A DNA stretch of 64,000 nt from CAWCDJ01 sp963796485. GTDB taxonomy: Bacteria > Acidobacteriota > Terriglobia > Bryobacterales > Bryobacteraceae. The DNA is taken from positions 310,001 through 374,000 of the forward strand of contig CAWCLV010000006.1 of assembly GCA_963796485.1 (NCBI GenBank), given 5' to 3'. The translations under genes and the position numbers were made by a program. The number at the start of each line of letters is the position of its first letter. The stretch's first letter is position 1. Positions 50,217-60,100 of the stretch are shown piece after piece. The notes under the pieces are model-generated. The model was not told the origin of the DNA, searched no databases, and saw nothing but the letters and a program-made list of their open reading frames with translations.

Positions 50217-50248
50217 AAACCGGGCAGGCCAGGAGGCCTGCCCGGTTT
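50217..50248. terminator. Bidirectional intrinsic terminator
   Basis: Perfect 14-base arms AAACCGGGCAGGCC and GGCCTGCCCGGTTT with an AGGA loop lie between the convergent glycosidase-like gene and the Oar-like gene. T-runs flank both sides. The centre GGCCAGGAGGCC also occurs in repeats at 7.5-8.3 kb. Confidence 0.85.
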
Positions 50249-50269
50249 GAAAGCTATTTCTAAAGCGGT

Positions 50270-53200
50270 TTAGAACCGGATGCGAATCATGGTCATGAGA
50301 ATACGGGGATCGCGCACGCCGTTGATGCTGCCGAACCCGTTCTTGTTGTTGATGCTGCCGTCCGCATTCTCGGCGATGTTGGTGAAGGCGCCCGTCAGGT
50401 TGGGAGCCGTCAGGCTGGAGTTGACCCCGCTGAACTGGGTGTGGTTCCAGACGTTGAAAGCGTCGCCGCGCAATTGGACCGTCATCCGCTCCTTGATTCT
50501 GAACTCCTTCTGGAGCGAAAGGTCCCAGTTGTTGGTCCCCGGTCCCGTCAGGTAGTTGACGCCGGATTCCAGGCCGATGCTGCCGACCAAAGGAAGCGCA
50601 AAGCAGGATGGATTCAGGCGCTTGTACGGATCGCTGCTGCCGGTCATCGGGTTGCACAACAGACGCATCCGGGCGCCTTCGGTATAGGACCCGGTGATGT
50701 TCTGGTTGCCCCCGCCCGAAGAAACGCTGAAGCCCGGGCTGTAAGGCGAGCCGCTGATGAAGGACGTCACGCCGGAGACCTGCCACCCGCCCAGCACTGC
50801 CCTGGTGAATTGGTTGGAGTTGCCCAGCGTGGGCAGGTTGTAGACGTAGTTGAGCACGAACATCTGGCGGCGATCGTTGCCGGAGGGGCCGTAATATGCC
50901 TTGCGCGTATACTGATCGGCGCGCAGGTAATTGGTGTCTCCGGTGGCGGTCGTCAGGTTCTTGCTCCAGGTGTAAGCCACGCCCAGGAACAGCCGGCCCA
51001 CGTGCCGGTTGGCCGTGACCTGCAAGGCGTTGTAGTTGGCGGTGGCGGCGCCCTCATACAGGGTGATGTCGTTCATGCCGCGATACGGACGCACGAACTG
51101 CGTGAGAAGCGCGGTGGCGCCAGGTGTCGAACTGGGGGCCAGCGTCGGATCCTGGTTCTGCGGCAGGAACGTCGTGCCGTACGGAACATAGTTCAGGTTT
51201 CGGTTATCCTGCAAGTGCCGCGAAAGATTGCCGACATAAGCGACATCGAGCGCGATGTTGGAGGGCAGAGCCCGCTGAACGCCGAATGTGAAGTTATACG
51301 AAGTCGGAAGTTTGCCGGTCGGGTCGGCCGCGTAGAACGTCGGCGGCGAAAGCAGCGCGGTGGTCGGGTTGATGTTCTGCATGAACCCGTAGGTCAGGGT
51401 GGGTTGGATCCCCAGCGGCGGGTTCCTCACGTAATCGAATACGCGGTTGCCCTGGTAACGGTCATAGTAAATGCCGAAGCCGCTGCGCAGGACTGTCTTG
51501 TGATCGCCGAACATGTCGAACGCGATACCGAGCCGCGGGCCGTAAACCAGCCCGGGGGAGTTCTGCAAGTACTTGGTGAACCCGTTGACGCCGCCCTGAG
51601 CGATCCCGTTGGCGACGTTGCCGGTGCCGGGGACCAGGTAGCCGATATTGGCCGCCGGGACCGTCTGGCCGGTAACCGTGTCCACGCCCATGCGCACCCC
51701 GTTCACCATCTGCGGATAGTACAGGCGCGGGGCTTGCGACGCCTGCCACAGATTCGGCACGAAGGTAGCGGCCTGCAAGGATTTATCGTATTGGGGCTGT
51801 ACCCAGGCCACGCGCATACCGTAGTCCAGGGTCAGTCGCGGCGTTATCTTGAAGGTATCCTGGGCGTACCACTCGATATTCCAGTAGCGGTACTGGCCGT
51901 TGATCTCATTTGCCGCCTGCGAGAACGTGTTGTACACGCCCACGGCGGCATTGGAGAAGCCAAAACCGGTGTCGAACGGGTTATTGCTGTTATCGCCGAA
52001 GTTGTAGGCTCCGTCGAAGGCGCCGAACGAAGTCTGGTCCTTGATGCTCTTCTGCATGTAAAGGCCGAACTTGAACGTGTGCTGGTTCCAGACCTTCGAC
52101 ACGGCATCGGTGACGTCGTAAGTGGTATTGAAGTTGACGAACGGACCCGCGCCGTTGTTGCCTTGATTGGCCGCGGGCGAGTTGGCAATCTTGCTGCCGC
52201 CGAACGTGAAATACGGCAGATAGTCGTTCTGCACCGCGTTCGGATACAGCACCGGCAGGTTGACCCCGGTTTTCGCCCGCGAGAAGGCGTCGGTCGTGTA
52301 GGCAATCAGGATGTTGTTGTTGCTTGAGCCGACGTTCAACTCGTTGGTCATGGTCGGGCTGATGACGGCGGTGCTGCCTACTGCCCAGCTATGCCCGGGA
52401 TTGGCGTACGCGATCGGCGCGATCGGCAGGTTGGATCCCAGAATCCAGGAGCCGTAGACCACGTCGTACGTGTTCGAGTTGTTGATGTAGTGCCCGAACA
52501 GCCGGATCTTGGAAGTCAGGTTGTAGTCCATCCGGACCAGATCCTCACGGCGCGGATAGGGGTTCGATACCTGGCTGGTGAAGTTGTAGCCCTTCTGGCC
52601 GGACACGTTGGGCTTCGGCATGAACTGGAGCAGCTTCATTCCCGGGCCATACTGGAGAGACGCGGGAATGATGTTGCCGGGCAGCGGCTGCTGCGTATTG
52701 GGATCCCGGATCACCACCGGGTTACCGTTCTGGTCGACGCTCTTCGAAAAATCGCCGGTGCGTTCCAGGTCCGTCGGGACGGTCACATTGCGGGTGCCCT
52801 GCGGCTGCAACTGGCGCTGGAATTCCTCACTCCAGAAGAAGAAGAGCTTATCGCGGCGGCGGAGAATTTTCGGGATGTAAACCGGGCCGCCAATGGTGAA
52901 GCCCTGGTCGTTGAACCGGAACAGCTTCCGCGGCAGGTTATCGCGGTTGTTCATCCAGCTGTTCGCGTTCATACCCTCGTTGCGGTGGAACCAGTACCCG
53001 CTGCCGTGCAGATCGGAAGTGCCGCTCTTGGTCACCACCGAGATCTGCGCGCCCATGGCGCGTCCGTATTCAGCCTGGTAAACACCCGTCAGAATCTTGA
53101 ACTCGTCGATGGAATCCAGGCTCAGGGTGACGTTCTGGCTGCCGTTCGAACCGGTGTCGGTGTCGCTGATGCCGTTGATCATCAACTGGTTCGAGTTCAC

Positions 53201-53773
53201 GCGGGTGCCGTTCGCGGCAATATTGCTCAAGCCGCCCATGCCCGCGGTTTGCAGGTTGATCGTGCTGACCACGCCGGGAACCAGTTTGACCAGGTCGAGA
53301 TAACTGCGGCTGTTCACCGCGATACTCTGGATCTGTTTCGAGATCAGGGCCGAGGAGCGCTCCGCGCTCTCGGTCTGGAGCATGACCGCGCTGGCCGAGA
53401 CCTCCACGGTTTCGGTGGTCTGGCCAACTTCCATTTTCAGGTCGCCAATGGTGAGCTTGTCGTTGGCATTCACGACAATTCCGCCTCGACTCAGCACCTT
53501 GAATCCGGCGGCTTCGACTTTGATTTCATAGGTGCCGGGCGGCACCGCGGTGAACACAAAACGGCCCACTTCGTCCGTTTTGGCCGAGAAAATGAACTTC
53601 TGTTGAGTTTCCTGGGCCGAAACGGAGGCCCCCGGAATCACGGCATTCTGCGCATCCAGCACAGTGCCTGATATCGAACCGCTGGTCGACTGGGACCACG
53701 CGATTCCGGTTAACAGAAGAGGAATCAGCAGCAGAGAGATTTGGCGCATATCGATGCTCGTTGTGGATCTCAT
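50270..53773 (-). CDS. Oar-like TonB-dependent receptor with carboxypeptidase-regulatory domain
   Basis: A 1167-residue outer-membrane protein. Signal MRQISLLLIPLLLTGIAW after a short lead (start 53773), then a CarboxypepD_reg-like domain (GSISGTVLDAQNAVIPGASV, FVFTAVPPGTYEIKVEAAGF), a plug (SSALISKQIQSIAVNSRSYL, ANGTRVNSNQLMINGISDTD) and a 22-strand-like barrel ending with RIRF. This is the acidobacterial/myxobacterial Oar type, thought to take up or display polymers or peptides. The terminal aromatic residue fits outer-membrane insertion. A start at 53749 is possible. Confidence 0.93.
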   Translation of the reverse strand: MRSTTSIDMRQISLLLIPLLLTGIAWSQSTSGSISGTVLDAQNAVIPGASVSAQETQQKFIFSAKTDEVGRFVFTAVPPGTYEIKVEAAGFKVLSRGGIVVNANDKLTIGDLKMEVGQTTETVEVSASAVMLQTESAERSSALISKQIQSIAVNSRSYLDLVKLVPGVVSTINLQTAGMGGLSNIAANGTRVNSNQLMINGISDTDTGSNGSQNVTLSLDSIDEFKILTGVYQAEYGRAMGAQISVVTKSGTSDLHGSGYWFHRNEGMNANSWMNNRDNLPRKLFRFNDQGFTIGGPVYIPKILRRRDKLFFFWSEEFQRQLQPQGTRNVTVPTDLERTGDFSKSVDQNGNPVVIRDPNTQQPLPGNIIPASLQYGPGMKLLQFMPKPNVSGQKGYNFTSQVSNPYPRREDLVRMDYNLTSKIRLFGHYINNSNTYDVVYGSWILGSNLPIAPIAYANPGHSWAVGSTAVISPTMTNELNVGSSNNNILIAYTTDAFSRAKTGVNLPVLYPNAVQNDYLPYFTFGGSKIANSPAANQGNNGAGPFVNFNTTYDVTDAVSKVWNQHTFKFGLYMQKSIKDQTSFGAFDGAYNFGDNSNNPFDTGFGFSNAAVGVYNTFSQAANEINGQYRYWNIEWYAQDTFKITPRLTLDYGMRVAWVQPQYDKSLQAATFVPNLWQASQAPRLYYPQMVNGVRMGVDTVTGQTVPAANIGYLVPGTGNVANGIAQGGVNGFTKYLQNSPGLVYGPRLGIAFDMFGDHKTVLRSGFGIYYDRYQGNRVFDYVRNPPLGIQPTLTYGFMQNINPTTALLSPPTFYAADPTGKLPTSYNFTFGVQRALPSNIALDVAYVGNLSRHLQDNRNLNYVPYGTTFLPQNQDPTLAPSSTPGATALLTQFVRPYRGMNDITLYEGAATANYNALQVTANRHVGRLFLGVAYTWSKNLTTATGDTNYLRADQYTRKAYYGPSGNDRRQMFVLNYVYNLPTLGNSNQFTRAVLGGWQVSGVTSFISGSPYSPGFSVSSGGGNQNITGSYTEGARMRLLCNPMTGSSDPYKRLNPSCFALPLVGSIGLESGVNYLTGPGTNNWDLSLQKEFRIKERMTVQLRGDAFNVWNHTQFSGVNSSLTAPNLTGAFTNIAENADGSINNKNGFGSINGVRDPRILMTMIRIRF

Positions 53774-54090
53774 GAGGCAGGGTTCCCTTTGGGTATTTGC
53801 CGGGCACAGCCGCGATCTTCCCGGGGGGGCCGGGGATGATATCAGGTTGTGAGGCACATTGGCCGCGACCGTCTTGAGAGACGCGCTCCAGCCGGGTACA
53901 GGTCATCACACCGGCGCCGAGGAATCCCATCGCCTGGGATGAAACCACTCGCGACCCCTTTCACCCGCCCGGGCCATCCTATGACTTCGGATACCCGGAC
54001 CTAGTGGTGTGATAATACGCTGTGTCCACCACGAGTGCAAGCTTTTTCATCAGTTGTCGGTAATTTACCCGTACTGACGGCGGCGATTCG
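53774..54090. other. Gene-free stretch upstream of the Oar-like gene
   Basis: About 317 bases between the Oar-like gene and the end of the beta-lactamase gene. It should hold the Oar promoter, but I see no clear -35/-10 pair, operator dyad or coding frame with protein-like composition. It is less G+C-rich toward 54000-54080. Confidence 0.6.
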
Positions 54091-54957
54091 TTAGTCGAGC
54101 GTTTTCCTGGTCAAGCGCCCGACCTGCGCCAGCATACCTGCGCGCTTGCTCTCGGGGCCGGGGCATTGCGTGATGTAGGTCGCGACGATGATGGGAGGTC
54201 TGGCGGGGGGCCAGAGCACCGCGACATCGTTAGTCGTGTGCTCGCCGTTCGAGCCGGTCTTATCGGCGGCGCGCCAACCCTCCGGTAACTTCGCCCGTAA
54301 GCGGTCCAGACCGGTGAGGTTCGCCTGCATCCACAACGTCAATTGGTCGCGGGAGGCAGGGGAAAGCGCGTCTCCGAGCAGGACGGATTTCAGGTCGCCG
54401 GCCATGGCTTCCGGGGAGGTGGTGTCACGTGGATCGCCGGCGAGGGATTCATTCAGCGCCGGCTCCATCCGGTCGAGACGTGTTATGCTATCGCCGATCG
54501 AGCGCGAGAACGTCGTGATGGCCGGCGGACCGCCGATGCGTTCCAGCAGGAGATTCGCCGCCGTATTATCGCTTTGGGTCAGAGCGGCGTGGCAAAGAGC
54601 GGCCACCGTCATTCTTCCACCGGCGTGCGGTTCGGTTAGCGGGGAGTGCGAGACGAGCGGCTTCCCGGGAATCGGAATCGTGCGGTCGAGCGTTTCCCGA
54701 TGACGATCCACCCGCTGCAGCACGGCGGAGGCGAGCAGGAACTTGAACGTGCTGCACATCGGGAAACGCTCATCCGCGCGATACCCCGAGCGCTCGCCGG
54801 TGGCCGTGTCGAGCACAGCGACTCCGAGGCGGCCGCCATTGGTCTTTTCGAGTTGTGCGAAAGCCGCGGGCAATCCGCTCAGGCCCTGCGGCATCCCGCG
54901 GAGAAGACGAGGCAGCGCGAACACGGGAATGCACCCGAAGCTCCGGCGAGTGAGCAT
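54091..54957 (-). CDS. Class A beta-lactamase
   Basis: A 288-residue serine beta-lactamase. All class A motifs are present at usual spacing: S69-T-F-K72 (preceded by Cys68), S129-D130-N131, E165-P-A-L-N and K233-T-G. The N-terminus MLTRRSFGCIPVFALP looks like a Tat-type or short signal, so it acts in the periplasm. The ATG overlaps the uppP stop by one base (TGATG), coupling it to undecaprenyl-pyrophosphate phosphatase. The Cys at position 238 that pairs with the Cys next to Ser70 in carbapenemases is absent after KTG. Spectrum cannot be predicted. Confidence 0.93.
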   Translation of the reverse strand: MLTRRSFGCIPVFALPRLLRGMPQGLSGLPAAFAQLEKTNGGRLGVAVLDTATGERSGYRADERFPMCSTFKFLLASAVLQRVDRHRETLDRTIPIPGKPLVSHSPLTEPHAGGRMTVAALCHAALTQSDNTAANLLLERIGGPPAITTFSRSIGDSITRLDRMEPALNESLAGDPRDTTSPEAMAGDLKSVLLGDALSPASRDQLTLWMQANLTGLDRLRAKLPEGWRAADKTGSNGEHTTNDVAVLWPPARPPIIVATYITQCPGPESKRAGMLAQVGRLTRKTLD

Positions 54958-55826
54958 CAAAAGCCCGCCGTTTTCAGCAGGAAGACGGCGGTCGCAGCCA
55001 CCAGACAGTAGATTCCAAATACATACCAGCGGCCGGTCTCCAACCACTGGCTGAGCCACTTCAAGGCGAATAAACCGGCGAGGAACGCCAACGCCGCACC
55101 GAGCAAACTCGGCAGCACAGTGCCGCCTGCGCTGATGAATCCCGGTCCTGGATGCGCCTTGACCACTCGCAGCGCCTCCCGTGCGATCGCCGGCGGCGTG
55201 AGTACCACTGCCAGGGCGAAACTGAAGGTTTCCGCTTCCTTCTTGGTCACATCGGCGAGCATCCCCACCGAGATCGTGGCCCCGGAGCGCGAAAACCCAC
55301 GGAACGGGATGCAAAGTCCCTGAATAGCCCCAATCAAGCCTGCCTGCGGGGGAGCAATCGCAATCCCACTCCCGGCGCGCTGCGAGTGGCGCCGTTCATA
55401 GAGGCCCGCTACGATGATCAGGACTCCCGCGGCGGCCAGCGCCGGAGCGATCAGTTCCAGGTGACTGAACAGGTCTTCGACTTGAGCGCCAGGAGCACCG
55501 CCGAGCCAGTACTTCTCGATGAGCTTGATCAGGACTTCTCCCACCACTCCGGTGATCGCGGTGGCAATCACGATGAGGACGGCGATTCGCTTGAATGCCC
55601 CGGCGCTGCCGAAATACAACTCGCGCCATCGCTTCCAGAAATACACGACCACCGCGAACATCGTCCCGGTATGCAGCATTACCAGCAGCAGCGTCATGGG
55701 CGGAGAAGAAGGGTCCAGACCCATCAGCTTTTCGGCCACGATGACGTGTGCCGAACTGGAGACCGGCAGCAGTTCCGCCAGGCCTTGTACGACAGAGAGG
55801 ATGATTACCTGCAGGAGAGTCGGCAA
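54957..55826 (-). CDS. uppP: Undecaprenyl-diphosphatase
   Basis: A 289-residue inner-membrane enzyme that recycles undecaprenyl pyrophosphate to the carrier phosphate for cell-wall synthesis; it also confers bacitracin tolerance. Motifs Q14-GLA-E18-LLPVSSSAH and GFSRSGATISVGML, with about eight membrane segments. The start is a TTG at 55826. The stop overlaps the beta-lactamase start. Confidence 0.95.
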   Translation of the reverse strand: MPTLLQVIILSVVQGLAELLPVSSSAHVIVAEKLMGLDPSSPPMTLLLVMLHTGTMFAVVVYFWKRWRELYFGSAGAFKRIAVLIVIATAITGVVGEVLIKLIEKYWLGGAPGAQVEDLFSHLELIAPALAAAGVLIIVAGLYERRHSQRAGSGIAIAPPQAGLIGAIQGLCIPFRGFSRSGATISVGMLADVTKKEAETFSFALAVVLTPPAIAREALRVVKAHPGPGFISAGGTVLPSLLGAALAFLAGLFALKWLSQWLETGRWYVFGIYCLVAATAVFLLKTAGF

Positions 55827-56074
55827 TAATTCAGCGTACCCCGGAAGCGGGCAATTCGACCGCTAGGTTCGACACAGTTCCCGGTTCTGATCCGGGCGGC
55901 CCCGGCCCCCCGGAACCTGCAAATCTCGGGGCAATGGCGACTCCCACGGAGCCGAATGCCGTCTGCGCCAAACCGCCGGGTCCGGCCGCGCTCGAGAGCA
56001 GGACGTGCGCGCACAGGCCACGCGCAGCCGCCGCACATCCGGCACGATTTCGGCGGAACCGCCGAGGCCTTGTG

Positions 56075-57079
56075 CTAGTTGCCGCCGCCGTCGCGACGTT
56101 TCAGGGTCGGGCGATCGTCGCTATCGCTTTTCGGCGTCGTCCCGTCACCAGTGCCATTTCCCGGCGCCTGGCGGAGGGTGGGCCTGCCCGGATCGGAATT
56201 CGTCTCGAGCTTGCGCCGGCCGTGCAGCATGGCAATGCGCGCCTTGACATCGTTGAATTCCGACGTGTTGACCACGTATTCGGGGCGCGGCGGCAAATCC
56301 TTCTGGATTTCTTCCTGGGCAGCCTTGATCCGGTCATCCGTCATGGGGTGCGTCGAAAAAACCTTGGAGACGCTGCCCGGCTTCCGTTTTTCCAGGCTTT
56401 CGATTTTTTCGAAGAAATCCACGAACGCCACCGGGTCGTAGCCGGCCTTATACATGTACTGCAGCCCAAGGTGGTCGGCCTCTCGCTCATTGGCCCGCGA
56501 GAAGGTCAGGAAACCCAAGGGGATGGCCATACTTGCACCCTGCTGAATCGCATAGCCGGTCCAGCCGTAAGGGATGACGATCGACGCGGCGATCATGCCG
56601 ATCTGCGCGAGCTCGCCGCGCGTGGCACTTCGAGTGCCGTGCCGGGCGGCCACATGAGCGATTTCGTGTCCCATCACACCGGCCAGTTCCGCTTCGTTGT
56701 CCGCCTTCAGAATCAGACCCGTGTTGACGAAGAAGAAACCGCCGGGCAATGCAAATGCGTTCACCTCTTCGCTATCGAGCACCTTGATCGTAAAGGGCAC
56801 CTTGGCGTCGGAGTTCCGCACCAGGTTCTGACCCAGGCGATTGACATATTCGGAAATGACGGGGTCGTCCACGATCTTGGCCTGGCGTTCCACCTCCTGC
56901 GCCAATTGCTTCCCCAGCGCGATTTCCTTTTCGAGGGAATAGAAGTTGACCCCTTGGCCGACGTTTCGATTACCGATCGCGTCGGGGTCGTCCTTGGGAT
57001 TCTTTTTCTTGTCGCTGGCGGAAACACTCAACGACAGAGCCAGCAAAACCGTTAAAAATGTTACGGATTTAGACCACAT
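56075..57079 (-). CDS. M48-family zinc metalloprotease, exported
   Basis: A 334-residue periplasmic protease: signal MWSKSVTFLTVLLALSLSVSA, then NAFALPGGFFFVNTGLIL, HEIAHVAARHGTRS (HExxH), FSRANEREADHLGLQYM (third ligand Glu) and FSTHPMTDDRI. BepA/YfgC-like members degrade misassembled outer-membrane proteins. The C-terminal tail is Gly/Asp/Arg-rich and disordered. Confidence 0.92.
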   Translation of the reverse strand: MWSKSVTFLTVLLALSLSVSASDKKKNPKDDPDAIGNRNVGQGVNFYSLEKEIALGKQLAQEVERQAKIVDDPVISEYVNRLGQNLVRNSDAKVPFTIKVLDSEEVNAFALPGGFFFVNTGLILKADNEAELAGVMGHEIAHVAARHGTRSATRGELAQIGMIAASIVIPYGWTGYAIQQGASMAIPLGFLTFSRANEREADHLGLQYMYKAGYDPVAFVDFFEKIESLEKRKPGSVSKVFSTHPMTDDRIKAAQEEIQKDLPPRPEYVVNTSEFNDVKARIAMLHGRRKLETNSDPGRPTLRQAPGNGTGDGTTPKSDSDDRPTLKRRDGGGN

Positions 57080-57177
57080 CGACCCAGTACCTCCCGATAT
57101 AGCCACCCATGAATACTACGCCGTGCCGGGCCGCAGCGTTGCAACTATTCGACGGGCGAACGTCGAAAGCAGACCGG

Positions 57178-60100
57178 CTACAGCCGGCCGAGTACGACGG
57201 CAATCGCCTCCATCAGCTCATTCGCCGTATACGGCTTTTGCAGAAACCCGGCCAGATCCTTGGCAGCGAAAACACGCGACGCCTCGTCCTCACCGTAACC
57301 CGATGAGATAATAACCGGAACATCGCGGCGGATCGCCTTCATTCGCCTCAGGGCTTCCTCTCCTCCCATTACGGGCATTGCCATATCAAGGATCACCAAC
57401 GTGATCTCGGCCTGATGCTCCTCAAACGTACGAACGGCCCCCGCGCCGTTTTCGGCCAGAAGGACACGCCAGCCGCTACGCTCCAGAGCGGGCTTGGCGA
57501 AGATCCGAACTGTTTCTTCGTCATCAACGAAAAGGATCGTGCCGCCAGCGGGCACTTCGCTAATGGATGAACGATGCGGGATATCCGCGCGCTTGGCCGC
57601 CAACCCTGGGAACAGGACCTGAAACGAAGTCCCGCGGCCGACGTTGGAATACACCCGGATAGCGCCTTTGTGGCTCCGCACGATGCCGGACGCCGCAGCC
57701 AGCCCTAACCCCCGACCCGTGAACTTTGTGGTAAAGAACGGATCGAAAATCTTAGCCTGTGTGGCAGCGTCCATCCCCGCGCCGGTATCGCGGACCTCAA
57801 TGCCGAGATATGTCCCCGGCGTAAGGTGTTCGTTCGGAAATTCTCTGTGAATCTCTTCCGCGTCCAGTTCCCGGCGATATGTCCGGACATTCACGACTCC
57901 AGGGTTATCCGTTCCGATCGCCTCCGCGCCATTGATGATCAGATTCATGACCAGTTGCTGAATCTGGCCCGGATCCGCCTCTACCGCGGGAAGTTCTGGT
58001 TTCAGGTCCAGTTGGATTTCAACCATCTTGGGAATCGAAGTCTGTATCAGAGGCCCGATCTCCCTGACGAGTTGGGAGACATCGATCCGGGTCACAACAA
58101 ACTGGCCCTTCCCGGCATATGCGAGCATCTGGCGCGTCAAATCCGCCGCCCTCTGGCTGGCGCTGAGGATTTCGCGAAAATACCTGAGAGTTGGCGCAGA
58201 ATCCGCCATCAATCCCAAACTGGCGTTCCCCATGATCCCGGTGAGCAGATTATTGAAATCGTGCGCGATTCCTCCCGCGAGCAGACCGAGGCTCTCCAGT
58301 TTCTGGGTGTGCTGGAGTTGCCGTTCGAGCCGCTTCCGCTCCGTAGTGTCGCGAAGATTGAACTGAACTACTCTTCTCGTTCCTTCCGCGTACTCACTGG
58401 CCACGACCTCGACGTGAACCGCACGCCCGCTCTTCGATTTCACCACCAGGTCCGGGAAATGCGCCGACTCTTGTCCGTGTATCTGTCCAATTACGGATTT
58501 TACGTCCGGGTTGCCTGCGAGAGGTTCGACTTCCCACAGCCTCCTCCCAACCAGTTCTTCGCGCCCATAGCTCGATAAGCGTTCGATAAATGGATTCGCG
58601 TCCGTAATCTCGCCTGTTTTCGCGTCAACGATCAGAATGCCGTCCTTCGCCGCCTCGAAGAGCCGCCGGTAACGCGCCTCGGCCTCGCGTTTGCGCTCTG
58701 TGATGTCCTCGAAAGCAAGCAGGACGCGGCCCGTCTCGTCGTCCCCCTCGATGCGGCGGGCGCTCAATAACATGGTCCTGCGGCCAACCCCTTCGAAATC
58801 GCGCTCGAGCTCCACGTCTTCAATCCTGGAATCGCGTTGGGCGACACGATCGAGCAGGTTGTGGAGTTCCGGGAAGTCAAACCGTTGTCCCCCGATCTCG
58901 TACACGGACCTATTGAGACTTTCCTCCGGCGAGGTTTTGAACGCCTCGAAAAACGCTCGATTTGCCGATGCAATCCGGAGTTGCGCATCGAGCACTACCA
59001 GGGGTTCACGGACTGTCTCGACAATGGCCGAGGCATAATCCCGCGCGCGCTCGAACCGCTCCGATGTTCTTTTCAATTCGTCGATATCGAGCAACTGAAG
59101 CACGGCTCCATCGATGCGGTTCTCGCTACTTCGGTACGGGCGCACTCGAAGGGAGTACCACCTTCCCTCCTGATCGCGCACCTCCCGTTCTTGTGGAGCG
59201 AGGTTGTCCATCACGTGCCGGACTAACTCCTCCAAGTCGGGGACGTTGATTCTGGGTTTCAGGTCCGATACCGGCCGGCCCACATCGGTCGCGATCAGGT
59301 TCAGCAGTCTTTCGGAGACTGGCGTAAAGCGCCGGATACGAAGCGCGCCGTCCAGCAACAGAATCGGGGTTTGCAGGCTTGTCAGGACATTGAGGAGGTC
59401 ATCGCTGAGCTGTTTTAAGTCTGCGTTGCGGCTGTCCATCTCCGTATTTAATGTCTGGAGTTCCTCATTGGACGCCTGCAACTCCTCTTTTGCCGTCTGC
59501 AGTTCCTCATTCGCGCTCTGCAGTTCCTCGTTGCTCGATTGCGCTTCCTCGTTTGTGGACCGGAGTTCCTCGATGATCGATTGCAGGTACCGTCGCGTGG
59601 ACGTAAGTTCCGCTTGCAATTGGGCGATGCGGCGCTGGGGATCGGCTTCGTCTTCAGGATTTACTCCCGGTTCCCCTTCCTCTTTCGGCGCACCGGGCGC
59701 GCCTGCTCCCCGAGTGGCATCCTCGAACGAGATCAGGAAATGCCGTCCCAATCCGGATGCCGAAACCGGCGTAACCGCGACTGTGATGTTTTTCGGACCG
59801 CCCCGTAGGAACTGGATGTCCTCCACGCGGATCCCCATGTTCTTCTGCCGCGCCTCGTCAACCGCCGCCCGCAGGTGCAAACCTACATCGCCGTGCAACA
59901 TCCGGAACAGATCCAGATCGGCTTCTCCCGTCTGGGGCGCCAGATATAGGCCTACGTCGCCGTGGAACTCAACAATTTTGCACTGGTCATCGACCACTAC
60001 CGCGGGTGGAGCATATCGGGCCAGCAACCGGTCGACATGCCGCTGCAAAGCACCGGAAAGGCCTTCGTCCGGTATTTTCATCCGGCGCGCTGCCGGACTT

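Noticed and set aside
54091..54957. Carbapenemase-type class A enzyme, because Cys precedes the active Ser
   Set aside because: The partner Cys after KTG is missing, and Cys before the Ser also occurs in ordinary class A enzymes.
55827..56074. Possible protein-like frame with frameshifts after the M48 gene (VPDVRRLRVACA, then LLSSAAGPGGLAQTAFGSVG)
   Set aside because: No start codon, no recognisable family and a need for a frameshift; kept as unassigned intergenic sequence.
59420..59570. Short repeats that look like a CRISPR or minisatellite (around 21-base period)
   Set aside because: They encode the EELQ-type coiled coil of the hybrid kinase and have no spacers or leader.
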